Assembly (NCBI GenBank): GCA_030627905.1 | Contig: DAOVRZ010000093.1 | Span: forward strand, 1-24,432 | Source: JAGMES01 sp023128035 | GTDB lineage: Bacteria; Bacillota; Halanaerobiia; DY22613 | Direction of reading: 5' to 3' | Length of the DNA stretch: 24,432 nucleotides | Shown: positions 15,969 through 24,325 of the stretch, piece by piece | Layout of the letters: each line of letters opens with the position of its first letter | How positions within the stretch are numbered: the first letter of the stretch is position 1 | Program-made: the position numbers and the translations under genes | Notes under the pieces: model-generated | Seen by the model: only the letters and a program-made list of their open reading frames with translations | Told to the model about the DNA's origin: nothing | Database searches by the model: none

Positions 15969-17885
15969 ATGCCATTATTTGAAAAAATAAAATATGATGC
16001 AACGCAGATTCAAATACTAGAAGGTTTAGAAGCTGTGCGTAAGCGTCCTGGTATGTATATTGGTACTACCGGAAGCAAAGGTTTGCATCATCTTATTTGG
16101 GAGATTGTTGATAATAGTATTGATGAGTATTTGCAAGGTTATGGTAAAGATATTCGAGTAACGCTTAACCCTGATGGGAGTGTGCGAGTAGAAGATAACG
16201 GACGAGGTATTCCTGTAGATATTCATCCTGATAAAGGGATTCCTGCAGTTCAATTGGTTTTGACAACTCTTCATGCTGGAGGTAAGTTTGATAATTCCAG
16301 TTATAAGATTTCTGGTGGTCTTCATGGAGTTGGTATCTCTGTTGTGAATGCTCTCTCTGAGTGGCTTAAATTAGAGATACATAAAGAGGGCCAGGTTTAT
16401 ATTCAGGAATATCGAAGAGGGATTCCCCAAACTGAATTGACTACTGCTGGTAAGACGAAAAAACGTGGTACGATCATTACCTTTTTACCTGATGACACCA
16501 TCTTTGATACTTTAGAGTTTAAATTTGAGGTTTTGGTTCATCGTTTACAGGAATCAGCATTTTTGAATAATGATTTAAAGTTGATTTTGGAAGATTTAAG
16601 AGGCGAGAAATCTAATGTGATTTCCTATAAATATGAAGGTGGAATTATTTCGTTTATTGAACATTTGAATCAAAATCGGAACCTTCTGCATAAAGAGATA
16701 CTCTTTGTTGAAAAGCAAGTTGATGATAAAAATATTCAGGTATCATTTCAGTATAATGATGGCTACAATGAACGGATTTACTCTTTTGCCAATAATATTA
16801 ATACTGAAGATGGAGGTTATCATGTTACAGGTTTTAAATCTGCTCTGACAAAAGCATTAAATAGCTGGGCTAAGAAAAACAATCTTTTGAAAAATAGTGA
16901 TCCATCTTTGACTGGAAACGATGTTCGGGAAGGTTTAACCGCTGTTATTAATGTAAAATTGCCTGAACCCCAATTTGAGGGTCAGACAAAGGCTAGATTA
17001 GGAAATAGTGAAATGCGGAGTATAGTTGAGACTGTTGTTTCTGATCGTCTTGGTTATTATTTTGATACTAATCCAGAAGTTGCGAAAACGATTATTGATA
17101 AAGCTTTAGAATCAGTACGTAATCGAAAAGCTTTGAAAAAAGCTCGTCAACTTACTAAGCGAAAAAACGCTTTGAGTAGTCATTCATTACCTGGAAAATT
17201 AGCTGACTGTAGTAGCAGAAAATCTGAAAAATCCGAAATTTTTCTAGTCGAGGGTGATTCTGCGGGAGGTTCTGCAAAACAGGGACGAGATCGACAGTTT
17301 CAGGCGATTTTGCCTTTAAAGGGTAAGATTCTCAATGTAGAGAAATCTCGTCTGGACAAGGTTTTGAGTAATAATGAGATTGCGACGATTATTTCAGCAT
17401 TGGGATGTGGAATTGGTCAAGAGTTTAATATTAGTAAACTTCGCTATCGTAAAATTATCATCATGACCGATGCTGATGTGGATGGTGCTCATATTTCTAC
17501 TCTTATCTTGACACTCTTTTATCGATACATGCATAAGTTAATTGATGAAAGGTATGTGTATATTGCTCAACCGCCGCTTTATAAGGTTAACCTGGGGAAG
17601 AAAAAGGAAAAATATATGTATTCAGATAAGGAGTTAAAGAAGTATTTGAAAAAGATCGGAGATCAAAAATACACTATTCAACGTTACAAAGGTCTTGGAG
17701 AGATGAACCCTAAACAATTATGGGATACAACTATGAATCCTGAGACTCGTAAAATACAACGTGTAGAGATAGAAGACGAAAGAGAAGCAGATATAGTTTT
17801 TGATAAACTGATGGGAAATAATGCTGAGCTACGAAAAGAATTTATTATTGAGAATGCTGACTTGGTTGAAGAACTGGATATATAA
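15969..17885 (+). CDS. parE: DNA topoisomerase IV subunit B-like (GyrB/ParE family)
   Basis: This 638-residue ATPase subunit has a GHKL domain at the N-terminus (EIVDNSIDE, EDNGRGIPVDIHPDKG, GGLHGVGISVVNAL), a transducer domain at about 215-390, and a Toprim domain with the metal-binding glutamate in EGDSAGGSAKQGRDR and the TDADVDGAH motif, ending in IQRYKGLGEMNP and a normal C-terminus. ATG 15969 gives MPLFEKIKYDATQIQILEGLEAVRKRPGMYIG, the standard family start; the frame stays open back to 15831 without a good start codon. Pairing with the adjacent GyrA-box-deficient subunit suggests topoisomerase IV rather than gyrase. A terminator follows. Confidence 0.9.
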   Translation: MPLFEKIKYDATQIQILEGLEAVRKRPGMYIGTTGSKGLHHLIWEIVDNSIDEYLQGYGKDIRVTLNPDGSVRVEDNGRGIPVDIHPDKGIPAVQLVLTTLHAGGKFDNSSYKISGGLHGVGISVVNALSEWLKLEIHKEGQVYIQEYRRGIPQTELTTAGKTKKRGTIITFLPDDTIFDTLEFKFEVLVHRLQESAFLNNDLKLILEDLRGEKSNVISYKYEGGIISFIEHLNQNRNLLHKEILFVEKQVDDKNIQVSFQYNDGYNERIYSFANNINTEDGGYHVTGFKSALTKALNSWAKKNNLLKNSDPSLTGNDVREGLTAVINVKLPEPQFEGQTKARLGNSEMRSIVETVVSDRLGYYFDTNPEVAKTIIDKALESVRNRKALKKARQLTKRKNALSSHSLPGKLADCSSRKSEKSEIFLVEGDSAGGSAKQGRDRQFQAILPLKGKILNVEKSRLDKVLSNNEIATIISALGCGIGQEFNISKLRYRKIIIMTDADVDGAHISTLILTLFYRYMHKLIDERYVYIAQPPLYKVNLGKKKEKYMYSDKELKKYLKKIGDQKYTIQRYKGLGEMNPKQLWDTTMNPETRKIQRVEIEDEREADIVFDKLMGNNAELRKEFIIENADLVEELDI

Positions 17886-17936
17886 TGATTAGCCCACAAA
17901 AAGTAGTCGCTCAAGAGCTCACATACTATAAAAAGT

Positions 17937-17962
17937 ACTGACCTTAGGTGGTCAGTTTTTTT
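17937..17962 (+). terminator. Rho-independent terminator after parE
   Basis: ACTGACC pairs with GGTCAGT around a 6-base loop, followed by a run of T. Confidence 0.85.
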
Positions 17963-17990
17963 GCATGATAGAAGGTTATTAGTAAATTCC

Positions 17991-18104
17991 GTGAACTCGT
18001 CCAGCTAAAGCTGAACATCGGGGCTTCAGTAGGAGATTCTACCCCCACTGAAGATTAAAAACAATTCCTACCACTTATAGAAGTGGGGGTCTTAACTCAA
18101 AAGA
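17991..18104 (+). repeat. 114 bp two-hairpin repeat, copy 2 (after parE)
   Basis: It has the same length and orientation as 8111-8224. The three differences (18034, 18069, 18070) all fall in stem positions and weaken both hairpins, so this copy seems the more decayed. The remaining part of the 17886-18227 gap contains the parE terminator and a promoter. Confidence 0.8.
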
Positions 18105-18157
18105 AAAAAAGTGACTTTAGACTTATAAAGAGGAAATAGATTCAATCCTTCTAGCCA

Positions 18158-18186
18158 TTGTTCTTCTTAGACAGATGTTGTATAAT
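18158..18186 (+). promoter_or_regulatory. Probable promoter of the TPR-SpoIID gene
   Basis: TTGTTC, a 17 bp spacer and TATAAT; a second TATAAT lies at 18193. Confidence 0.5.
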
Positions 18187-18227
18187 AAATTATATAATAA
18201 GAACATAGCTCAGAGAGGAGAATAGAA

Positions 18228-20297
18228 GTGATTAATTTTAATTACCGGAAATTTATATTAATTACTATTATTTTAGGCATTATATCTTTTTTAGTTTTTT
18301 TTGGCTTTCGAGATGAAGTTCAGGGTTATCTTGAGACTGAGGATATTTATCTGGAGGCAAATCAGGCATATTATGATGGTAATCTGGCTTTGGCGATAGA
18401 AAACTATAGTCGAATTGTTCGCTACGAGCCTGGCTCTCGAGCTGCAATAAACTTGGCTGTGGTATATGAAGAAATGGGTGATTATGAACAAGCTGTAAAA
18501 CAATATACCCGCTATTTACGTGAACATTCTTTGGATTTTGAGATAAAATTGTATTTAGAGATTGCTCATTTTAATCTTGGAAGATTAGATTTAGCGGAAA
18601 AAGGTCTTAAAAACCTTTTAAATAATGAAAATCTTTCTTCAGTAGTTTTAGCAGAAGGATCTTATTATCTTAGTAAAATTTATTTGAGAAATGAAAAAAT
18701 TCAAGAGGCTTTGACTTATGCTGAGATTGCATTAGAAACAAACCCAAGATATGCTTTAGCTGCAATTCAGAAAGGTTTGATTTATGAAGGATTAGGAAGT
18801 GAGAATGAGGCGATCACTTATTATTTAAAAGCATTACGAATTGACGGAAGTCTTAAGGGAGTACAACGTCAATTAGGATTATTATATTTAAAACAAAATG
18901 ATTATGATAAAGCTTATTATCGCCTTGAGAAAGCAATAACGGAGAATAAGCAGGATCAATTTTCTAAGGCTCAAATAACTTGGTTAGAAAAAGAATTCCC
19001 AGGAAGATTTAAATCTCAAACTTCACCTCCTCAGGTTAAAGATTTGCCTGAAAACGTAAATTTCAAAGAGATTCAACCTTTACCTGAGATGGAGAATATT
19101 CAAAAAATCAAGGTTGGACTATCTGGAGGAGATGTGCAAAAGATGATCTTCTTTCGTGTAGGTTCTTCCTTCCAGGTTAAAGATAAGAATGGAAACATAT
19201 TGGCTGAAGGACTAGAAGGTCAGATCTGGAAAGCAGAAGAAAAGAAGGGCCAGTATGAATTAGTATCATATCCTGATGGAAAACCTCTTCGTTTTTCTGA
19301 ATCTATTACGATCGAACCCATTAGTTATGCTCCAATACTCATTCATGGTATTCAATTTGGAAAAGGATATTACTGGTCTGGCAAAGAAGATCGACAATAT
19401 CGGGGTCAACTTGAACTAATACCAAATCTAGGTGGCTTAAGATTGGTTAATATCGTTAATGTGGAGGACTATCTTTATTCTGTAGTCGCATCTGAAATGT
19501 CTGCTTCATGGCCATTAGAGGCTTTGAAAGTACAAGCAGTAGCAGCTAGAACTTACACATATTTTCATTTAGGTAGACATAGTTCTTCAGGATATGATCT
19601 TTGCGATACTGTCCATTGTGCAGCCTATAATGGAATTGGATGGGAAAGAAATTCGACTCGCCAGGCTGTTGCTGAAACATTAGGAATAATCATGACTTAT
19701 AAAGATCGTCCGATAAATGCGCTTTATAGTGCCAATTCAGGAGGTCATACAGAAGATGTAAAAGATGTGTGGGGGATGGCAGTGCCATACCTCTTAGGAG
19801 TTTCTACTCTCAAAGATCAAGAGGTTGATCAATTCCCATTAGAACCAGCAGAGCTCAAAAATTGGCTTATTAATCAACCAGATTCTTATTCTGCTGATCC
19901 AAATTTCACTAGTTCAATTCATTTTCGTTGGGAAAGACAGGTTAGTCGAAAATTTATTGAGGATCGTCTTCAAATTGGTGAGTTGAAAGAGTTAAAAGTT
20001 ACTGGTAGAGGAAAAGGTGGTAGTGTAATATCCATTTTAGCTATAGGAACAGAAGGAGAGGTTGAGCTGAAAAATTCTCTTCGTTCAAAGCTTGGTGGTT
20101 TGCGAAGTAATCGCTTTTTCTTAAGACCTGAATTTGAAAATGGTAAACTTATAGCCTATCGTTTTTATGGTGGAGGTTGGGGCCATAGTGTAGGAATGGA
20201 TCAGGTTGCAGCAGCAGGAATGGCGAATTCTGGATTTAGCTATGATCAGATATTGAATCATTTTTATACTGGAATAGATATGGTGGAGAAATATTGA
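18228..20297 (+). CDS. Membrane-anchored TPR protein with SpoIID/LytB domain
   Basis: This is a 689-residue protein with an N-terminal membrane helix (about 9-27), tetratricopeptide repeats at about 38-245 (AYYDGNLALAIENYSRIVRYEPGS; EMGDYEQAVKQYTRYL; GLGSENEAITYYLKALRIDGS), a linker, and a SpoIID domain from about 395: VNVEDYLYSVVASEMSASWP, ALKVQAVAARTYTYFH, YSANSGGHTEDVKDVWG, GGGWGHSVGMDQVAAAGMA. SpoIID is a lytic transglycosylase that acts on denuded glycan strands, during engulfment in spore formers; LytB-type relatives modify amidases. Here the TPR part would add a protein-binding platform outside the membrane. GTG is the start, with AGAGGAGA 7 bp upstream. It stands alone; foldback element B follows its stop codon. 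Confidence 0.88.
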   Translation: MINFNYRKFILITIILGIISFLVFFGFRDEVQGYLETEDIYLEANQAYYDGNLALAIENYSRIVRYEPGSRAAINLAVVYEEMGDYEQAVKQYTRYLREHSLDFEIKLYLEIAHFNLGRLDLAEKGLKNLLNNENLSSVVLAEGSYYLSKIYLRNEKIQEALTYAEIALETNPRYALAAIQKGLIYEGLGSENEAITYYLKALRIDGSLKGVQRQLGLLYLKQNDYDKAYYRLEKAITENKQDQFSKAQITWLEKEFPGRFKSQTSPPQVKDLPENVNFKEIQPLPEMENIQKIKVGLSGGDVQKMIFFRVGSSFQVKDKNGNILAEGLEGQIWKAEEKKGQYELVSYPDGKPLRFSESITIEPISYAPILIHGIQFGKGYYWSGKEDRQYRGQLELIPNLGGLRLVNIVNVEDYLYSVVASEMSASWPLEALKVQAVAARTYTYFHLGRHSSSGYDLCDTVHCAAYNGIGWERNSTRQAVAETLGIIMTYKDRPINALYSANSGGHTEDVKDVWGMAVPYLLGVSTLKDQEVDQFPLEPAELKNWLINQPDSYSADPNFTSSIHFRWERQVSRKFIEDRLQIGELKELKVTGRGKGGSVISILAIGTEGEVELKNSLRSKLGGLRSNRFFLRPEFENGKLIAYRFYGGGWGHSVGMDQVAAAGMANSGFSYDQILNHFYTGIDMVEKY

Positions 20298-20324
20298 TTT
20301 AACTTTCGCTTAAAAGTTTGTGGG

Positions 20325-20470
20325 TAATTGTTTGAAGGCATGGATATACTTAAAAAACGCTCCTTCAAAAGTCAGCTCTGTGTTAAATTTCTTGGTAATT
20401 GAAAGCTTTCTCGGATTGAGCTGACTTAGGTGTCGCTAATTTTAAGTATATCCATGCCTTCAAACAATTA
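20325..20470 (+). repeat. Foldback element B: same core as element A, with different perfect 31 bp arms
   Basis: Bases 20325-20355 are the exact reverse complement of 20440-20470. The core runs from AACGCTCCTTC (20356) to TAGGTGTCGCT (20437), with a perfect 10 bp inner stem (20369-20378 with 20418-20427) and a 39-base unpaired loop. The flanks pair imperfectly for about 20 bp further out. It begins 27 nt after the stop of the SpoIID-like gene, on the same strand. A normal terminator lies further downstream (20517-20551). Confidence 0.85.
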
Positions 20471-20516
20471 AGCAAATTTTACTGCGAAGCGAGTTATCTT
20501 TCACGAGTTTTATTTA

Positions 20517-20551
20517 AAGAATGGTCAACTGTAGTTGGTCATTCTTTTTTT
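20517..20551 (+). terminator. Rho-independent terminator before the cad operon
   Basis: A 13 bp stem, AAGAATGGTCAAC with GTTGGTCATTCTT (two G-T pairs), 4-base loop, then a run of T. Confidence 0.85.
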
Positions 20552-20570
20552 GTTGGAAACAAAAAATCTA

Positions 20571-20599
20571 TTGACATTGGTAACAATAACTAATATAAT
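20571..20599 (+). promoter_or_regulatory. Consensus sigma-A promoter of cadA-cadC
   Basis: TTGACA, a 17 bp spacer and TATAAT, both hexamers perfect; the strength fits a promoter held off by a repressor. Confidence 0.92.
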
Positions 20600-20600
20600 G

Positions 20601-20626
20601 AATATATGAATACATGTTCATATATT
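20601..20626 (+). promoter_or_regulatory. ArsR/SmtB-type operator for CadC
   Basis: A perfect palindrome AATATATGAA-TACATG-TTCATATATT, directly after the -10, matches the 12-2-12 ATATGAA...TTCATAT operators of metal-sensing ArsR proteins. Repressor bound here would cover the transcription start; metal binding to CadC would release it. Confidence 0.88.
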
Positions 20627-20666
20627 AGCGTGACTCTTGTGAGTCATGTTGAAGGAGGATATTTTT

Positions 20667-22805
20667 ATGGCGTTAGTACAAAGGTTGGTAAAAGAAGAGA
20701 CTACACAGAAAAAAATTCATCTACAGGGGCTTTACTGTGCGAATTGTGCAGCTAAGATCGAAAAAGATGTTCAAGGGATTGCAGAAGTTAGTGATGTACG
20801 AATTAATCTTGTTAATCAGATGATGGAAGTGGAGTTTCAAAATTCCATAGCCTCACAGATTGTCGATCAAGTGAAGGAGATGGTGATTAAGAGGGAGCCC
20901 CATGTAAAAGTATATGAGGCTCATGCTAATCATACACATACAGATGATGAAGAAGAAACATGGAAAAAAGATTTGATTCAATTTGGTGTTGGAGCGATTT
21001 TGTTTGCTTGTGCTTTGATCTTTACCTTACCATTTCCAGTAGAACTAAGCTTATTTGTCATAAGTTATTTGATAATTGGTGGAGAGGTAGTGTTAAGAGC
21101 TGGGAGAAACATTCTTAAGGGTCAGGTTTTTGATGAGAATTTTTTGATGACATTGGCTACTTTTGGGGCGTTTGCTATTCAAGAATTTCCTGAAGCTGTT
21201 GGTGTAATGTTGTTTTATCAGGTTGGAGAACTGTTTCAGGATTTAGCTGTGAATCGTTCAAGACGCTCAATCAAAGCTTTATTAGATATTAGACCTGAAT
21301 ATGCTAATATTGAACGTGATGGGAAATTAATTCAAGTTGATCCTTTACGAGTTGGAATTGATGAGATGATTATTATTAAGCCTGGTGAGAAAGTTCCATT
21401 GGACGGAGTGATTTTGGATGGCCAATCTCAGGTAGATACATCAGCTTTAACAGGTGAATCTGTACCAAGAACAGTTGTTGCTGGAGAAGAACTTTTAGCT
21501 GGATTTATTAATATAAGTGGTCTTATAACTCTAAAGGTTACTAAAACTTTCGGTGAATCTACAGTAGCAAAAATTTTGGATATGATACAAAATGCAAATT
21601 CAAGAAAAGCACAGACAGAAAATTTTATAACTAAGTTTGCACGGTACTATACTCCAGCTGTAGTAATTTCTGCTCTATCAATAGCTCTTCTTCCACCACT
21701 TTTCATTAAAGGAGCAGTATTTCAAGATTGGCTTTATCGTGGTTTAATCTTTCTAGTTGTATCCTGTCCCTGTGCATTGGTGATTTCTATTCCACTTGGT
21801 TTTTTCGGTGGTATTGGAGCAGGATCTAAGCAAGGTATTTTGATAACAGGCGGTAACTATCTTGAAGCCTTGAATAAAGTAAAAACCATTGTTTTTGATA
21901 AGACTGGAACTTTGACTAAAGGAGTTTTTAAGGTAAATAAGATTGAGCCTGTAGAAAATGTGACATCAGAAGAATTACTTCGTTATGCTGCTTTAGCAGA
22001 AGCTTATTCTAATCATCCAATTGCAAAATCTATTCTTGAAGCATATCATGAACATGTATTTATTGAACGCGGATCGGCATATGAGGAGATTCCTGGGCAT
22101 GGCGTTAAAGCTATAATTGAGGGCAAAGAAATTCTTGCAGGGAATGACAAATTGATGTTGATGAATAGAGTTGAATATCCGGCTCATTCTGATGAATGCA
22201 CTATAATCTATGTTGCAGTAGATGGGAAATATATTGGGCGAATTGGAATAAGTGATCAGATAAAGGAAGATTCTAAAGATGCGATGCAAAAGTTACGTCA
22301 ATTAGGGATTGAAAAGATTATTATGTTGACTGGTGATCGTAAAGAGATCGCAAATAAAGTAGCAAGAGAGTTAGGTATTGATCAGGTTCATGCAGAATTA
22401 TTACCTGATGAAAAGGTTAATAAGGTAGAAGAGATGATTTCTGAATCAGATAAACTGGTCTTTGTGGGTGATGGGATTAATGATGCCCCTGTGCTGGCGC
22501 GAGCTGATATTGGTGTGGCAATGGGAGGTTTAGGCTCTGATGCAGCTATTGAGGCCGCTGATATCGTATTAATGACAGATGAACCGATGAAAATGGTAGA
22601 AGCGATTCGGATTGCTAAGAGAACTAGAACGATTGTTTGGCAAAATATTATATTTGCATTAGGTGTGAAAGGTTTTGTACTAATACTAGGTGCTTTGGGT
22701 ATTGCCACTATGTGGGAGGCTGTATTTGCAGATGTTGGTGTTGCTTTACTGGCTATTCTAAATGCGATGCGAATGATGCGGTTTTCAGCAAATGGGGGAA
22801 TGTAG
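20667..22805 (+). CDS. cadA: Heavy-metal P1B-type ATPase, Zn/Cd/Pb exporter
   Basis: This 712-residue metal pump has an N-terminal heavy-metal-associated domain (residues 16-75) with CANC at C24-C27, a short His/Asp-rich stretch (HANHTHTDDEEE, about 86-97), and membrane helices carrying the Zn/Cd-type transport motif CPC at 367-369. The phosphorylation site is D411 in DKTGTLTKG, followed by the HP motif (NHPIA) and the hinge motif GDGINDAPV, with final helices at the C-terminus. CPC plus an adjacent CadC regulator points to divalent Zn, Cd or Pb rather than copper. ATG 20667 has AAGGAGG 8 bp upstream; the upstream ATG at 20646 would include the ribosome site. It is cotranscribed with cadC, one base after its stop. 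Confidence 0.92.
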   Translation: MALVQRLVKEETTQKKIHLQGLYCANCAAKIEKDVQGIAEVSDVRINLVNQMMEVEFQNSIASQIVDQVKEMVIKREPHVKVYEAHANHTHTDDEEETWKKDLIQFGVGAILFACALIFTLPFPVELSLFVISYLIIGGEVVLRAGRNILKGQVFDENFLMTLATFGAFAIQEFPEAVGVMLFYQVGELFQDLAVNRSRRSIKALLDIRPEYANIERDGKLIQVDPLRVGIDEMIIIKPGEKVPLDGVILDGQSQVDTSALTGESVPRTVVAGEELLAGFINISGLITLKVTKTFGESTVAKILDMIQNANSRKAQTENFITKFARYYTPAVVISALSIALLPPLFIKGAVFQDWLYRGLIFLVVSCPCALVISIPLGFFGGIGAGSKQGILITGGNYLEALNKVKTIVFDKTGTLTKGVFKVNKIEPVENVTSEELLRYAALAEAYSNHPIAKSILEAYHEHVFIERGSAYEEIPGHGVKAIIEGKEILAGNDKLMLMNRVEYPAHSDECTIIYVAVDGKYIGRIGISDQIKEDSKDAMQKLRQLGIEKIIMLTGDRKEIANKVARELGIDQVHAELLPDEKVNKVEEMISESDKLVFVGDGINDAPVLARADIGVAMGGLGSDAAIEAADIVLMTDEPMKMVEAIRIAKRTRTIVWQNIIFALGVKGFVLILGALGIATMWEAVFADVGVALLAILNAMRMMRFSANGGM

Positions 22806-22806
22806 C

Positions 22807-23193
22807 ATGAAAGATCAAGAAAAGTATAAATCTGAAGATCTGCAACCAATAGATGTTTGTACTGAATGTAAAATTCATGATGATCTTTTGAATAGTCTAG
22901 ATGATGAACTGAATGAGGAGACTTATCAACATTTAGCAGAGATATTCAAAACTTTAGGTGACCCAACCAGAATTAAGATAATTCATGTTTTATCTCAGAC
23001 AGAACTTTGCGTTTGTGATTTGGCTAAATTGTTGCAGATGAGCCAATCAGCTATTTCCCATCAGTTACGGGTACTCAGAAATAATCGATTGGTAAAATAC
23101 CGTAAAGAAGGTCGGACAGTCTTTTATTCATTGGATGATGAGCATATACTCTGTTTGTTTAATCAAGGTCTTTCTCATGTATTGCATGGGTGA
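22807..23193 (+). CDS. cadC: CadC-like ArsR family metal-responsive repressor
   Basis: This 128-residue winged-helix repressor senses toxic metal. The recognition region is LLQMSQSAISHQLRVLRNNRLV (about 76-97). It retains two metal sites known in the family: the thiolate site (C68 and C70 in ELCVCDLAK, with N-terminal C18 and C21 in CTEC) and the alpha-5 zinc site (D111, H113, H124, H127). It therefore resembles S. aureus CadC, and the exact Cd/Pb versus Zn preference is open. ATG 22807 is preferred to 22792, which overlaps cadA. It should bind the palindrome just downstream of the operon promoter, giving self-regulation; a terminator follows. Confidence 0.92.
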   Translation: MKDQEKYKSEDLQPIDVCTECKIHDDLLNSLDDELNEETYQHLAEIFKTLGDPTRIKIIHVLSQTELCVCDLAKLLQMSQSAISHQLRVLRNNRLVKYRKEGRTVFYSLDDEHILCLFNQGLSHVLHG

Positions 23194-23203
23194 GGTAAAG
23201 ATG

Positions 23204-23239
23204 AAGGCTATGTGGTTTTTATACTACATAGCCTTTTTT
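23204..23239 (+). terminator. Rho-independent terminator of the cad operon
   Basis: A 12 bp stem, AAGGCTATGTGG with CTACATAGCCTT (one G-T pair), followed by TTTT. Confidence 0.9.
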
Positions 23240-23264
23240 GTGTAAAAATAGGTATATAGTAAAC

Positions 23265-23293
23265 TTGACAACTTAGGTATAATAATGTAAAAT
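23265..23293 (+). promoter_or_regulatory. Promoter of the thioredoxin-like/peptide cluster
   Basis: TTGACA, a 17 bp spacer and TAAAAT; transcription would start about 30 nt before the ATG at 23329. Confidence 0.75.
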
Positions 23294-23328
23294 ATATCTA
23301 TGCAAAAAAAGAAGAAAAGAGGAAAAAA

Positions 23329-24007
23329 ATGAAGATTATAAAATATTTTTTAGTAGTATTTTTCTTTATTAGTGTAATTTGTGGATATATTATTTTCTCA
23401 GGATTACATGATAATAAATCAATAGTATTAGATTCTATGGAGAATTTTCTTGAAGTAAATTTTTTTGATTTTAAAAATGAAGAAATTAAAATTTTAGATA
23501 AAGGTAAATTAAAAGTGTTGTTTAGTCTATCTTCTTCTTGCTCTGCATGTATATCTTTTTTAGATTTTAGCAAAAAGATAGATTATTTTTTTAAGGGAGA
23601 TAAAGTAGTTATTTATAATGTTTGGAAGGATAAAATTCCCTTAACAAAAACTAAAAAACAAGATGTCCCTGATTCAATGAATGTTTCATTGAAAGGTCGT
23701 ATCCTGACTGAGATAACACCAAGTTGTGTGATCTTAGATGATGAAAATAAAGTTATTTTTAAAACTTACGGTAGTAATAGTTTTGCTATTGTTGATAAGT
23801 TACAACAGATTATAGATAAACCTTTTGAACATGAGATATTAAACTATTTTACTACAAATTATAATTTGCAAAGTAAAGATAAATTAATTTTATATTTTTC
23901 AACAGATTATTGTGATAGTTGTAAAATTGTTTCCTTCCTATGTAGTTTTAGATAGGATAGCAAATACATATAAACAATTTACTACATTAGAAAAATGTTT
24001 GGAATAA
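23329..24007 (+). pseudogene. Membrane-anchored thioredoxin-like protein with two CxxC motifs, frameshifted near its end
   Basis: The main frame (23329-23955, 208 codons) has an N-terminal membrane helix (7-24), a thioredoxin-like segment with CSAC at C71-C74 (LKVLFSLSSSCSACISFLDF), a later strand-turn (SCVILDDENKVIFKTYG) like TlpA/redoxin proteins, and a second module beginning LILYFSTDYCDSCK with C195-C198. At about 23935 the frame seems to shift: the next frame reads SYVVLDRIANTYKQFTTLEK to a stop at 24005-24007, a more protein-like end than the short FLCSFR. So this is either a recent one-base frameshift or a sequencing error, and the first module is intact either way. A ribosome site (AAAGAGG) precedes the ATG. 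It lies upstream of two tiny exported peptide genes, one with a Cys-Cys end, suggesting thiol chemistry on them. Confidence 0.6.
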
Positions 24008-24043
24008 ACTGAGTGGTTAAAGAGTGTCAAAAGGAGAGATAAC

Positions 24044-24151
24044 ATGAAAAAAACAATGATAATTTTTATAGTTATGCTTATTCTTGGTGCTTATATTGTA
24101 CCAGCATATGCGGATGAAGTTTACGTATGGGAGAATATAGGTTGTTGTTAA
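24044..24151 (+). CDS. 35-residue secreted micropeptide precursor with C-terminal Cys-Cys
   Basis: AAAGGAGAG lies 7 bp before the ATG. The product has a clean signal peptide: KK at the N-terminus, a hydrophobic core at about 5-18, and PAYA as the cleavage site after residue 23. The predicted mature peptide is only DEVYVWENIGCC. I recognise no family. The strong ribosome site, the clear signal sequence and a position 36 bp after the thioredoxin-like gene argue that it is real, but it could also be the start of a larger gene truncated by a stop. A signal peptide, an extracellular factor or a substrate for thiol modification are possible roles, all speculative. Confidence 0.55.
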   Translation: MKKTMIIFIVMLILGAYIVPAYADEVYVWENIGCC

Positions 24152-24214
24152 GTTAAAAATTAAATAATTACACATCACTCAGTTTATTCTTAAAAGATAG
24201 TCAGGAGTAAAAAA

Positions 24215-24325
24215 ATGAACAGAAGATCAAAAATAGTTATTTGCCTATTTATTTGTTTAATTTTAGGTTTAAGTACAGTTATTATTTATAATATGGTAAC
24301 TATTCAGTCGCTAACTAAAAAGTAA
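24215..24325 (+). CDS. 36-residue single-helix membrane peptide, possibly truncated by an insertion sequence
   Basis: AGGAG lies 8 bp before the ATG. MNRRSK is followed by a hydrophobic helix (about 7-28) and a short tail TIQSLTKK. It could be a signal-anchor peptide of the same operon as the previous peptide. Its last codons overlap the end of the IS66-like frame on the other strand (24311-24325), so it may be the N-terminal stub of a larger membrane protein cut by that insertion. Confidence 0.45.
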   Translation: MNRRSKIVICLFICLILGLSTVIIYNMVTIQSLTKK

